Shown here: piece by piece, positions 25,992 to 34,951 of the stretch
Position numbering within the stretch: position 1 is the stretch's first letter
How the letters are laid out: each line of letters starts with the position of its first letter
Assembly (NCBI GenBank): GCA_017619315.1
Contig: JAFZSN010000003.1
Span: forward strand, 1 to 64,000
Length of the DNA: 64,000 bases
Origin: Candidatus Saccharimonadota bacterium
GTDB lineage: Bacteria > Patescibacteriota > Saccharimonadia > Saccharimonadales > Saccharimonadaceae
Direction: 5' to 3'
Position numbers and translations under genes: made by a program
Notes under the pieces: model-generated
Told to the model about the DNA's origin: nothing
The model's database searches: none
What the model saw: the letters and a program-made list of their open reading frames with translations, nothing else

Positions 25992-27441
25992 CCTTATCAA
26001 ACACCGCCCACAACAATACCGGCATCAGATAAATTTGAATTGCATTTGGCAGTCCTGCAAAGAACAACAAACTCACAACATAACAAACCGAGAGAGAAAG
26101 GAGAAGTCCACTCTCTCTGTTTTTTATTAACATCCTAACAACTAGCACGCCAGCCAATGCTAATAGCAAAGCACCTATCACCCCCGTTTCAAGCAGTAAC
26201 GACACGAATTGATTTTGCACAATCTCTTTCGGTGACCCAGTCAAACCGTTGTCGTACATCGCCTGTCCAGCGCCACCAAGTCCCACCCCGAACATCACCG
26301 TACCAAAATCACGAGACCATGTTTGGAGCGCAAATCTATTCATTTCCACTCTAATATCCGTAGAAGCTGCCACATACCCATTAAACACTGCCTCATCCGT
26401 GTCATCCAGCTCATTTTTACCCCCGTTCTCATCCAAGTTTTCCACAATGTTTTCCTCAGACTTTTCCACAGAGTTTTCCACAGTTCCACCCCTGATATCA
26501 ATAATTCCAAGAGATAGATGGTTAATCACCTTAGCTATCCCTGTTTCATATGCATCATTTGTTGGACCAACCGCCGCCATCACCCCTTGAATATTAAGAG
26601 CCACCACAAACGAAAGCACCGTGGCCACCCACACTACACCAATTCTTTTCCCTATAATCCCCCGTTCCTTCTTCTTCGCCCTCATCAGTACGAACCCAGT
26701 CATAAATAAAAGCCCCACGATAAATGCATAAATCGCTCCCCTAGAGAATGTCAAAAATAGCGTCATAGATATAAGTATTAGTAGCACCATCCCTCGAGCT
26801 CTAGAAAAACCACAGTCCCACTTATCCTTCAGGAGTAGCCAAATCGCCACAAACAAAGGTGCAAGTAGCAAATTCCCCATAAACTGTGGCTCAATCGCGA
26901 ACCCATTCGGATGCGGAAACCCAAACATCTGAGTAGTACATCCTTCGCAAATCAGCGAATACTCCCTCGACACCCCCGTAAGATCCAGCACGCACTGCAC
27001 CACACACCAAAGGCAGGCAACTAAAGTACTAATAAACAGCCACCGGAAAAATGTCTTTTTAAATCCAACGTCGAACACTCCCCTCAGATTCCAAACCGCA
27101 TACCCAGCAAAGAATATCAGCCACAAAATCCCCGCCGTAAGCATCCCTCGTAAACTATTCGCCGACCATATCACCGACAAACTCGCCCATACCGGCAAAG
27201 TCAACCACAACCAACCAAATCGCTTCTTAAACAGGTTGAGTAGCGTCCCCCGCTCTATCATCATCACGACCGACACCGCGAAAAACACCACCAACCATAT
27301 CAGAGGTAGCGATAGTTCGAAATTCATCGCTTCGCTCCCACCAAGCGAAATTACCGGAAAATACGAGAAAAACAACACCGCCGGCAATATATACAATAGA
27401 TACCGGAAACATTTACAAATGAAATTACTTTGTTTTTTCAC
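25981..27441 (-). CDS. O-antigen ligase/polymerase-like membrane protein (Wzy/WaaL family)
   Basis: 486 residues with about eleven hydrophobic segments and a large extracytoplasmic loop (about 285-385) containing an acidic, Asn-rich insertion. LFLTFSRGAIYAFIVG is a typical Wzy_C/WaaL helix, and FGVGLGGAGQAMYDNGL lies in the big loop. Such proteins polymerise or transfer lipid-linked glycans outside the membrane. Last gene of a three-gene glycan operon; its start overlaps the glycosyltransferase end by 17 bp. Confidence 0.8.
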   Translation of the reverse strand: MKKQSNFICKCFRYLLYILPAVLFFSYFPVISLGGSEAMNFELSLPLIWLVVFFAVSVVMMIERGTLLNLFKKRFGWLWLTLPVWASLSVIWSANSLRGMLTAGILWLIFFAGYAVWNLRGVFDVGFKKTFFRWLFISTLVACLWCVVQCVLDLTGVSREYSLICEGCTTQMFGFPHPNGFAIEPQFMGNLLLAPLFVAIWLLLKDKWDCGFSRARGMVLLILISMTLFLTFSRGAIYAFIVGLLFMTGFVLMRAKKKERGIIGKRIGVVWVATVLSFVVALNIQGVMAAVGPTNDAYETGIAKVINHLSLGIIDIRGGTVENSVEKSEENIVENLDENGGKNELDDTDEAVFNGYVAASTDIRVEMNRFALQTWSRDFGTVMFGVGLGGAGQAMYDNGLTGSPKEIVQNQFVSLLLETGVIGALLLALAGVLVVRMLIKNRESGLLLSLSVCYVVSLLFFAGLPNAIQIYLMPVLLWAVFDKANR

Positions 27442-28579
27442 TAATAAATCCCTTTATTTCTTTATCGAACCGCGAGACGCCATAATCTTTCACCGACTTC
27501 GACACTTTCGTGCGGTCAAACTTCATCTTTTCAAATTTCAAAATCGCTTCCGCCATAGATTTCGCCGTTTGTTTCTCAAACAAGAGCCCATTCTCTCCAT
27601 CAACCACATAATCACGAGCCCCACCTTCGCCATATGCAATTACTGGGCAACCAGCCGCAAGTGCCTCCACCGGTGCAATCCCAAACGGCTCCATGCTCGG
27701 GAACAAATACCCGCGAGCCCCCTTAAGGTAAGAGGCCAATTTCGTCTTACCCATCAGCGGCAAAAACTCCACCAGCCGAGTCCCCTTCCCCATTTTCACC
27801 AATTTCTCATGCTCAGGCCCCTCGCCAATCACTACTAGTTTACGCTGCGTCATAAGGGACGCTTTCACCGCAAGGTCTAACCTCTTCCAGTTCACCTGCC
27901 TTGAAGTTACAATATAATAATCTCGCGAAGAAGCTTCCTTGCCCGACTTCTTGCCAGACTTTCCACCCATAAAATCTTCCACTTCCACCGGCGGATGAAT
28001 TACGGTCGCTTCCCGCCCGTAATACTTCTTCATCGCTTCCTTTGCATACTCCGAAATCGTAATATAATAGTCTGGCCTCTGCGCCGCCTTAAAATCTGCG
28101 GACCTAAGCGGCCTCACGAATAATTTAAAGAAAAATCTCACAAACGGATTCAGCACCCCAAACCCCGGATTTTTCACATAATCATCATACATCTGCCAAT
28201 AATATTGTGTCGGCACATGGCAAAACGACACATGAATCCCATTCGGATTCTTTGATTTCTTTCCGTGCTCGTGAAGCCACTTTCCTGACTTCACGGACTT
28301 CGCCTCCGCCCCTGTTACCGAGATGATCAAATCATATTCCGATAAATCAAGATGCGAAAAATAAAGCTGCCTAAACATGCCGAGTATCCGCCTCATCCCA
28401 GTAGGAAAATGCTGCATCCATCCCGTCCTCACATCCGCGTCAGAAAACCAATCAATTCCCTTCGGGTTATACTTCGAAGTATAAATTGGCGCCTCCGGAT
28501 AAAGCTTGTGTACCCGAAGTAGCACCTTTTCTGCACCCCCCACATTCGTCAGCCAATCGCAAACAATCGCAACCTTCAT
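27425..28579 (-). CDS. Glycosyltransferase family 4 (GT-B)
   Basis: 384 residues. N-terminal acceptor domain starts VAIVCDWLTNVGGAEKVLL; the C-terminal GT4 domain has RQVNWKRLDLAVKAS and the EX7E motif in EPFGIAPVEALAAGCPVIAY, with GGARDYVVDG following. It adds a sugar from a nucleotide donor to a growing lipid-linked glycan on the cytoplasmic side. It starts 3 bp after the stop of the initiating transferase, so the two are co-translated. Confidence 0.9.
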   Translation of the reverse strand: MKVAIVCDWLTNVGGAEKVLLRVHKLYPEAPIYTSKYNPKGIDWFSDADVRTGWMQHFPTGMRRILGMFRQLYFSHLDLSEYDLIISVTGAEAKSVKSGKWLHEHGKKSKNPNGIHVSFCHVPTQYYWQMYDDYVKNPGFGVLNPFVRFFFKLFVRPLRSADFKAAQRPDYYITISEYAKEAMKKYYGREATVIHPPVEVEDFMGGKSGKKSGKEASSRDYYIVTSRQVNWKRLDLAVKASLMTQRKLVVIGEGPEHEKLVKMGKGTRLVEFLPLMGKTKLASYLKGARGYLFPSMEPFGIAPVEALAAGCPVIAYGEGGARDYVVDGENGLLFEKQTAKSMAEAILKFEKMKFDRTKVSKSVKDYGVSRFDKEIKGFISEKTK

Positions 28580-28582
28580 GCT

Positions 28583-30007
28583 TTATTTTGCTCCTTCGCC
28601 TCGAAGCACTACACCAATCGTCCTAAAGAAAATTGCACAATCCAGCATCAAAGACCAGTTCCTCACGTAATAAATATCTAGCGCCCTGCGTTCTTCAAAC
28701 GGAATATCCCGCCTTCCACTCACCTGCGCAAAACCAGTCAACCCAGACTTCACCGTAAGAATAAGTGACCTGTCACCATAATCACGCAGCTCACCAGGAA
28801 GCAGGGCCCTCGGCCCAATTAGCGAAATGTCGCCCTTCAAAATATTAAATAGCTGCGGCAATTCATCGAGAGATGTTTTCCTAAGAAACTTTCCAATCTT
28901 CGTGATCCTCGGATCGTTCTTCATATAATCACCATCTTTACGATACTTTTTAATAAGCTGCGGCTTCCCCATTTTCGTAAACGCTTCCTCAGCCGTCATG
29001 CCACTATATTCCGGCCTCATCGTCCGGAATTTATAGCATTTAAATTTCCGGTTGTATCTCGTGAGCCTCTCATCCGCATAAAACGCTGAGTGTTTAAAAT
29101 CCGAAAACTTAATCACCAGCCAAATAATCAGCATCGGAATCGCCGCAAGAATAATCCCAACCAGCGAGAACAAAATGTCAAACGCCCGCTTCACAAACGC
29201 TGCCCCGCCCGACAGAGGCGTTGCCATCACTAGTACCGCCGGAGTGTTACCGATTAATTCCATCTCACCAAAATGCGACGAAAGCGCCGTCTCGCTCGGC
29301 ACGAAATAATACAAAAGATGCCTATTCACCGCCTGCTTGTAAACATACTCTGTAGACTTCTCATCCGTCTGAATAATTACATCCGCACGTGCTTTTCTAA
29401 GCGCATCCTTGAGAGATGAATATTGGTGAGTTTTCAAATCATGCGGCACGTATTTTCGGCCTGCCACAATCCCAGCCAGCCGAAGTCCCGACTCAGGATG
29501 TGACGAAATATAATCCGCCAAATACTCAGTACTTTTCGCATTACCAATAATAATCGCTCGCTTCGTACCATAATCGCTTCTAAAGATCGCCCTTATAATC
29601 AGTCTCACGATCAAACGTTCTATAAGCAAAAACACAAACGAAAGAGCCATCGCCGTCACTGCCATCACTCTCACCGGGAACAATTCTCTACCCATAAAGA
29701 AATCATACACAATTAGCGCCGCCACCGACAAAATCGCCGCGAGCACCAACCGCCCATTTTCCGGCAGCCTCGTCTTACCTAAAATAATCGACTTCTTGTA
29801 AAGCCCCAGTGCCGCAATGATAATCAGCATCACCGGAATCACCACAAGCGTAGTCAGCGTAAAATCAAAAAGCTGCGCTTCAAACTCATACGGCCTCGGA
29901 TCCACATGTACGCGAATAAAATACGCCGAAGCAAATGACAGTATCAATGCCAACGCATCCCCAATAATCAAACACAGTCGTAGAATAAAACCGGACTTTT
30001 TCTGCAT
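28583..30007 (-). CDS. Undecaprenyl-phosphate sugar phosphotransferase (WcaJ/PglC-type)
   Basis: 474 residues: four N-terminal membrane helices, a CoA-binding-like Rossmann domain (about 130-230), a further helix and the bacterial sugar transferase domain with KCYKFRTM, DELPQLFNILKGDISLIGPR and GLTGFAQVSGR. It starts glycan assembly by moving a sugar-phosphate to the lipid carrier. The frame opens six codons earlier, but those codons contain the promoter -10 box (TATAAT, 30014-30019), so the ATG at 30007, 6 nt after it, is the real leaderless start. Confidence 0.9.
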   Translation of the reverse strand: MQKKSGFILRLCLIIGDALALILSFASAYFIRVHVDPRPYEFEAQLFDFTLTTLVVIPVMLIIIAALGLYKKSIILGKTRLPENGRLVLAAILSVAALIVYDFFMGRELFPVRVMAVTAMALSFVFLLIERLIVRLIIRAIFRSDYGTKRAIIIGNAKSTEYLADYISSHPESGLRLAGIVAGRKYVPHDLKTHQYSSLKDALRKARADVIIQTDEKSTEYVYKQAVNRHLLYYFVPSETALSSHFGEMELIGNTPAVLVMATPLSGGAAFVKRAFDILFSLVGIILAAIPMLIIWLVIKFSDFKHSAFYADERLTRYNRKFKCYKFRTMRPEYSGMTAEEAFTKMGKPQLIKKYRKDGDYMKNDPRITKIGKFLRKTSLDELPQLFNILKGDISLIGPRALLPGELRDYGDRSLILTVKSGLTGFAQVSGRRDIPFEERRALDIYYVRNWSLMLDCAIFFRTIGVVLRGEGAK

Positions 30008-30013
30008 AACCAA

Positions 30014-30019
30014 ATTATA
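30014..30019 (-). promoter_or_regulatory. -10 box that fixes the start of the sugar transferase
   Basis: TATAAT preceded by TGTGG on the minus strand, 6 nt before the ATG at 30007. It lies inside the longer predicted frame and so excludes the upstream ATG. Confidence 0.75.
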
Positions 30020-30065
30020 CCACATTACCGCTAGAATTTCACCTAGCGCCCACCTGTCAAAGCCC

Positions 30066-31892
30066 TTATTCTACCGTCACCGATTTCGCCAAATTCCTTG
30101 GCTGATCCACGTCATAACCCTTCGCAATGGTCATATAGTATGCAAATAATTGTGATACCAAGTTCATGAGAAGCGGCATAAATAGCTCGATATCGCTGCT
30201 AATCTTAATCACGCTCTCCACCGCTAAATCAAATTTCTCAACATTTGTCACAGCGATAATGTGACCACCACGCGCCAACACTTCCTGCACGTTAGAGACA
30301 GCCTTGTCGTAAAGCTCACCCTTATTAAGAAGAGCAAATTCAAAGAATCTGTCGTCGATCAAAGCTAGCGGCCCGTGTTTCAATTCCCCAAATGCATATG
30401 CATTGGCGTCAACGTACGCAATTTCCTTCAACTTCAAAGCACCTTCCATCGCCGTCGGGTAAGCCGTATCACGACCAAGATAAATCCCGTGCTCGTAATC
30501 TGCATACTTTTTTACGATGTCCTTGACTGCCTTTTCGCTCTCTTTCAAAGTCTTACCAATCTCTTCCGGTAGTCTCGCAATTTCCGTCACATATGGTTTC
30601 AAAATCGAATGCTTCACGCCCTTCGCCTGCGCGATCGTTAGCCCAAACATCACCATCGCAATCACCTGCGAAGTAAAGGCTTTCGTAGAAGCCACCGAAA
30701 TTTCCGGCCCCACGTGCACATAAGTACCACCGTCCACTTCACGCGCAATTGTCGATCCAATCGCATTTACAATCCCAACTGTCCTCACGCCACGCTTCTT
30801 GATCTCACGAAGACACGCCAAAGTATCCGCCGTTTCACCAGATTGCGAGACAATGAGAGCCACCGAATCTTCCGGCACATAAGCCTGCCTATATCTATAC
30901 TCCGACGCAATCACTGTTTCAATCGTAATTCCCGGCGTAAACTTCTCAATGTAATACGACGCCAGAAGCCCAGCATGATAAGCCGTACCACAGCCCACAA
31001 TCACAAGATGCTTTATTTTCCTAAGCTCTGCTTCTGGGATCCCAGGACCACCAAGATGCACAATTCCCTCTTCCAAATTAACCCGTCCACGCAAAGTCTC
31101 CGTCAAAGAATCCGGCTGCTCCATAATTTCTTTTAGCAAGAAATGCTCGTATCCACCCTTCTGAATCGCCGCAAGATTCGTCTCGATCTTCTCCACCTTC
31201 GCCGACACCGGCTCGGCATTCAAGGTCTTAATATCTACACTATTTGCAGTCACTGTCGCGACCTCACCATCATTCAGATAAATCGCTTGCTTCGTATGCC
31301 CAAGCAACGCCGACGCATCAGACGCGATCAAAGTCTCATCATGCCCCACACCAATCACGAGCGGCGAACCACTTCTCGCTACCACTACTTCATTTGGATT
31401 CTTTTTTGATACCACCGCAATTCCATAAGTACCCTTCACTAGCTTCAAGGCCTGCACCACCGCGTTCACCAAAGGATATTTCCCATCCTCATAGAACGAA
31501 TTAATTAAAGCTGCCAAGACTTCCGAATCAGTCTCAGACTCAAACTTATGATCCGAAAGTTCTTTCTTAAGTTCCTTGTAATTTTCAATAATACCATTGT
31601 GGACCAAAAACAAATCCCCAGCCCTATGCGGATGTGCATTTTTCTCGCTCGGTTCACCATGTGTTGCCCACCTCGTGTGTCCAATTCCAACTCTATCCGC
31701 AGTTTTATTATGCTTTAATTTGTCTTCCAAATTTACAATCTTACCCTTCGCGCGAACCAAAGTATCCTTGCCATCTTCTCCGAGTGTCACAATACCAGCT
31801 GAATCATATCCTCTGTATTCAAGTCGTTTAAGTCCAGAAATCAAAAAATCCTGCGCCTTCTCTTTACCAACATAACCAACAATTCCACACAT
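30066..31892 (-). CDS. glmS: Glutamine-fructose-6-phosphate aminotransferase
   Basis: 608 residues, full length. The N-terminal nucleophile is Cys2 (MCGIVGYVG), with GIGHTRWATHG and the glutaminase domain to about 230; two SIS domains follow with VSQSGETADTL and STKAFTSQV, and it ends PRNLAKSVTVE. It makes glucosamine-6-P, feeding GlmM (24235). AGGAGGAG lies 7 nt before the ATG. The 5' region is only about 40 nt long, so there is no room for a glmS ribozyme. Confidence 0.98.
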   Translation of the reverse strand: MCGIVGYVGKEKAQDFLISGLKRLEYRGYDSAGIVTLGEDGKDTLVRAKGKIVNLEDKLKHNKTADRVGIGHTRWATHGEPSEKNAHPHRAGDLFLVHNGIIENYKELKKELSDHKFESETDSEVLAALINSFYEDGKYPLVNAVVQALKLVKGTYGIAVVSKKNPNEVVVARSGSPLVIGVGHDETLIASDASALLGHTKQAIYLNDGEVATVTANSVDIKTLNAEPVSAKVEKIETNLAAIQKGGYEHFLLKEIMEQPDSLTETLRGRVNLEEGIVHLGGPGIPEAELRKIKHLVIVGCGTAYHAGLLASYYIEKFTPGITIETVIASEYRYRQAYVPEDSVALIVSQSGETADTLACLREIKKRGVRTVGIVNAIGSTIAREVDGGTYVHVGPEISVASTKAFTSQVIAMVMFGLTIAQAKGVKHSILKPYVTEIARLPEEIGKTLKESEKAVKDIVKKYADYEHGIYLGRDTAYPTAMEGALKLKEIAYVDANAYAFGELKHGPLALIDDRFFEFALLNKGELYDKAVSNVQEVLARGGHIIAVTNVEKFDLAVESVIKISSDIELFMPLLMNLVSQLFAYYMTIAKGYDVDQPRNLAKSVTVE

Positions 31893-31965
31893 CTAATCTC
31901 CTCCAGTTATTTCTTCTAATTATATCATATCGCTCTTACCTCTTCCATTTTTTCCCGATAAGTGG

Positions 31966-31971
31966 TATAAT
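31966..31971 (+). promoter_or_regulatory. -10 box of tRNA-Lys
   Basis: TATAAT in an AGTGGTATAAT context, 23 nt before the tRNA, leaving a short leader. Confidence 0.6.
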
Positions 31972-31994
31972 ATATACCACACAGATTAATACCT

Positions 31995-32071
31995 GGTCCG
32001 GTAGCTCAGTTGGTTAGAGCACGAGCCTCTTAAGCTTGGTGTCGTGGGTTCGAGCCCCACCCGGATCACCA
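31995..32071 (+). tRNA. tRNA-Lys (CTT)
   Basis: Plus-strand cloverleaf: acceptor GGTCCGG/CCGGATC, anticodon arm CGAGC-CTCTTAA-GCTTG (anticodon CTT), T-loop starting TTCGA, discriminator A and encoded CCA at 32069-32071. Its 3' end (CCCCACCC-GATCAC) is repeated at 32242-32256, bracketing a hairpin element. Confidence 0.95.
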
Positions 32072-32111
32072 ATTATAAAAAGAAATCCCTTTAGGGATTT
32101 ATTTTTATAAT
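32072..32111 (+). terminator. Terminator/palindrome after tRNA-Lys
   Basis: AAATCCC-TTTA-GGGATTT nested in ATTATAAAAA/TTTTTATAAT, a near-perfect 40-bp palindrome beginning one base after the CCA. It would stop tRNA transcription. Confidence 0.8.
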
Positions 32112-32123
32112 TACTGCTTTCGT

Positions 32124-32256
32124 GGTGGGGGCGCGAACCCGAAGGGTTCGTCTCGCAAGGAGACGAGCGAAAAAGAAAGATTCATTTTTCTTTTTCCGAG
32201 ATAACGCAGCGAGAGAAGGTTTTGCAAAGCAAAACCTGACGCCCCACCCAGATCAC
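32124..32256. repeat. Multi-hairpin element bracketed by a tRNA-Lys 3'-end copy
   Basis: Outer arms GGTGGGGGCG (32124) and CGCCCCACC (32240) can pair. Inside are CGAACCC-gaa-GGGTTCG (32134-32150), TCGTCTC-gcaag-GAGACGA (32148-32166), an A/T palindrome (32169-32196), an ACGCAGCGAG core (32204-32213) and AGGTTTTGC-aaa-GCAAAACCT (32217-32237). It ends in CCCCACCC-GATCAC, a copy of the tRNA-Lys 3' end. The order palindrome, ACGCAG core, short hairpin, tRNA-like sequence matches 561-720. No protein frame fits. The rest of the gap to 32380 holds only a weak hairpin (GCCCCTGCAGGGC, 32352) that could end the restriction operon. Confidence 0.75.
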
Positions 32257-32380
32257 AATAGGCCCATTTGAAGCATATCGGCCGCCCTTCTGTTTGTTAG
32301 CAAAACATTATACCAATCAAGGAAATAAAAGCCAGCATTAAAACGTAAATGCCCTGCAGGGGCTTAGGAATTATTAAGAT

Positions 32381-32839
32381 TCATAGGCTATGTAGTTCTA
32401 TTCTTGTCTGTTGGATATATGAATCAATTTCCTTGAAAGCTAAGTTAGTTGTACCGATTCTTATGCCAGAATCAGTAACTTGTAATTCAAAAATCAGTTT
32501 TGGATTTTTACCTAAGTGTTCGCTTCGTTTTTTACATTCTTCGTCAAAACGTCCAGTGTGCCTGATTTCGTTCCGGAAATCATTTATCTTTTGTTCTAGG
32601 CTAGTCCTTGTTAGATTGGCATTTGAGCGGTAGTTAGTTATCATGCTTAAATGTTCTAATAGACTTGAAAGTTCATATGTGAATATGTGATGTTGGATTA
32701 CAGTATATCTGTTTGAGTCTTTTACACATGTGTGGATAGTTAGAACTCGACTGAGTTGTTTTTCGGCGCCCATAATATATGGCTCCATTAGACCAATTAG
32801 AAAATGCTGGTTCTCGGACAAATCTTTATTAGCGGCCAT
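32381..32839 (-). CDS. HEPN-like alpha-helical protein
   Basis: 152 residues, mostly helical. Residues 89-94 read RNEIRH, matching the R-N-x3-H catalytic motif of HEPN ribonucleases, here at the end of a predicted helix (LEQKINDFRNEIRHTGRF). HEPN proteins often cleave RNA as toxins or abortive-infection effectors. It overlaps the preceding membrane-protein gene by 11 bp and is the last gene of the type I restriction operon. The motif is short, so the assignment rests on motif plus context. It could instead be a purely structural helical protein. Confidence 0.5.
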   Translation of the reverse strand: MAANKDLSENQHFLIGLMEPYIMGAEKQLSRVLTIHTCVKDSNRYTVIQHHIFTYELSSLLEHLSMITNYRSNANLTRTSLEQKINDFRNEIRHTGRFDEECKKRSEHLGKNPKLIFELQVTDSGIRIGTTNLAFKEIDSYIQQTRIELHSL

Positions 32840-33542
32840 TTTTAAAACGTCTCTCCCAATGTTCTAGGTTTTTCTGTACGCTTACATGTTCACGCCATTC
32901 TTTTTGGTTAACTAATGATGGCTCATATATTTTTCTTTGTTCCGGAAAGAAAGGCTGACGGCAGATATTATGTAGCGAATCGCGATAATAGATTTCTAGC
33001 GACGAGCTCAAGGCGCTTAGGATCGGATCATTTTCCAAGAAATGAACAACAAGCTCCAAAGCCTCGCCTTTTCTGATTTTTTGATCTAATGAGACGCTAT
33101 AGCTAATAGCGCCGTCTTTTACGAAAGATTTTTTGTTACCTTCAAGAATGAGAGCTGTGGTCTTTGGGTTGGAAACGGCAACTTCTAGTTCATTTATATC
33201 CGACCCTCCAATATTTTCGAAATAGAAATATTCTGTCTTAATCTTAGATTTATCCAAAAGATTCTTAGGATAAGATATGTCTATTGTGCCATTTCTATCT
33301 ATGGATGGTTGATAGGTGCAAAATACTGTTTCTAATCTTTTGACATTATCGCCGTCGTCTCTAAACCACTGGTTATAGATAAATTCCGCTTTATGTTTAA
33401 AGCGTTCTTTGATATCTTTTTCTTCGTCGTCCTTTTTCTGTCTTCGATACAAAATCAGGCTTGTTGCGGAAGATAATACCCAACCAACAATAACGCCCAG
33501 TATCGCTACAAATCCAGCGTTATTATTCAAGAAGTCTAGCAT
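32829..33542 (-). CDS. Membrane-anchored protein of the restriction operon
   Basis: 237 residues. One N-terminal membrane segment (about 10-33, ending LILYRRQKKDDEEKD, so the bulk is probably cytoplasmic) followed by a helix and a predicted beta-rich domain (about 85-200: FYFENIGGSDINELEVAVSNP, EALELVVHFLEND), resembling an immunoglobulin-like fold. Start overlaps the hsdS stop by one base. The HEPN-like gene overlaps its end. No known family is recognised; a sensor or anchor partner for the HEPN-like protein is a hypothesis. Confidence 0.6.
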   Translation of the reverse strand: MLDFLNNNAGFVAILGVIVGWVLSSATSLILYRRQKKDDEEKDIKERFKHKAEFIYNQWFRDDGDNVKRLETVFCTYQPSIDRNGTIDISYPKNLLDKSKIKTEYFYFENIGGSDINELEVAVSNPKTTALILEGNKKSFVKDGAISYSVSLDQKIRKGEALELVVHFLENDPILSALSSSLEIYYRDSLHNICRQPFFPEQRKIYEPSLVNQKEWREHVSVQKNLEHWERRFKNGR

Positions 33543-34951
33543 TATTCACTCGCGATTAATTCTCCCACCGCGTTAATGTTCCGTATCGTGTTTTTTAGGC
33601 GCTCAACAATACGCTTCTGCTCGGCTAAAGGAGGAATGGCTATCGGGCATTTTTCTAATTGATTTAAATAGAATCCTTTTTGAGCGGTACCGGTGGCCTC
33701 TTTATAAACTTTGTTTTGAATAAAAGGCGAATCCAAGAATAGTTTTAAGTACTCGTTATAAATTAGTGTCGTTAATACGGATATGCTTCGCTGAAAGCAT
33801 GCATTGATATCTCCGCGGAAGATACAGCTTCTTCCTAACGAGCCAACGGAGGTGAAAAGAATATCTTCTTTTTGCAGATTTGTTCTTTCATTAACTTTTT
33901 CAAAAGTGCTTTTGTCTAGATATCTGACCTTCGACATGTTAACTAATGCGTCGTTATTAATATTTTGCGAAGATAACATCAGGTATTCGCTTTCGCGAGA
34001 TAACCCTTTTGGCGGATTATGGTCGCCATCGGCGATCTTGGTACAGATATCGCGTAATCGTACCCATTTCCAATTCTCCGGAATACTAAATGGAATCTCG
34101 TCGTCTGTTATTGGTGCAAGTGGCTTTTGTTTTTTGATCTTGCCCTCGGCGATTAGCTTTTCTTTCTCGGCTTTGATTTTTTCTAGTAAATCTTCAGCAT
34201 TGCCATCTTCTGGTAGTTGCTTAGTGAGTTTGCCTTGCATAGCATATTGTAATAAAGAAGCCTTGATGTCGTCAGGAAAAGCCTTCTTCAGTGACGTAAG
34301 AGTGTCAGCCGATTGTTCTAAATCAGCTACGCGAGCCATGAGCTCGTCGACTTTTTCTACGATGCGTTTTTGCTCAGCAAGCGACGGAATAGGAAATATG
34401 AAATTGAAAAACAATTTTTTATCAAGATGCGGAATTGCTGCTCCTCGTTTATTGTCACGAAGTATCTTTCTATTCATTTCTAGAAAATATAGAGCAAAGT
34501 CTCTATTGATACATTTTGGAATAAACAGACCCTTAAAAGTGCTGCCCATATATCCCGATTCGGTGCAAAGAAAGGTTTCACCAGAGTTCTCTCCGTCTAC
34601 CAAAATCAATACGTCGCCCTTATTTGCAAGGTTTCCTTTATTTGTTTTAGAGAATTGTTTTCCTCTAAAATATTTAGCATCCAAAAGTGGCAAATTGTCT
34701 CCATTTGTAACTTTCTCGCCAATAATAAGCTCAAAAACTTCGCCAGATTTTAATGAGCGCCATTCGTCTGGAATTGTTATATCATCGTTCTGCTTTTCGA
34801 CAAACTTATTTGGTTTATATGCAGAACGTTCTTTTACTATTTTATTGCACAATTCTTCTACATTATCATCGCTTGCGTTGCACTGGGTTAGTTTGCCCTG
34901 CATCGCAGCTTGCAGAATTGCCGCACGTAAATCATCGCAAATATTGGACAT
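33542..34951 (-). CDS. hsdS: Type I restriction-modification specificity subunit HsdS
   Basis: 469 residues with two target-recognition domains and the usual internal repeat: AILQAAMQGKLTQ near the start and SLLQYAMQGKLTK near residue 240, and LAEQKRIVEKVDEL / LAEQKRIVERLKNT after each recognition domain. It binds the two half-sites of the DNA target and holds HsdM and HsdR. Start and hsdM stop share one base (translational coupling). Both recognition domains look intact. Confidence 0.93.
   Translation of the reverse strand: MSNICDDLRAAILQAAMQGKLTQCNASDDNVEELCNKIVKERSAYKPNKFVEKQNDDITIPDEWRSLKSGEVFELIIGEKVTNGDNLPLLDAKYFRGKQFSKTNKGNLANKGDVLILVDGENSGETFLCTESGYMGSTFKGLFIPKCINRDFALYFLEMNRKILRDNKRGAAIPHLDKKLFFNFIFPIPSLAEQKRIVEKVDELMARVADLEQSADTLTSLKKAFPDDIKASLLQYAMQGKLTKQLPEDGNAEDLLEKIKAEKEKLIAEGKIKKQKPLAPITDDEIPFSIPENWKWVRLRDICTKIADGDHNPPKGLSRESEYLMLSSQNINNDALVNMSKVRYLDKSTFEKVNERTNLQKEDILFTSVGSLGRSCIFRGDINACFQRSISVLTTLIYNEYLKLFLDSPFIQNKVYKEATGTAQKGFYLNQLEKCPIAIPPLAEQKRIVERLKNTIRNINAVGELIASE

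Noticed and set aside
30066..31994. glmS ribozyme upstream of glmS
   Set aside because: The 5' region is only about 40 nt with a Shine-Dalgarno site; there is no space for the ribozyme fold.
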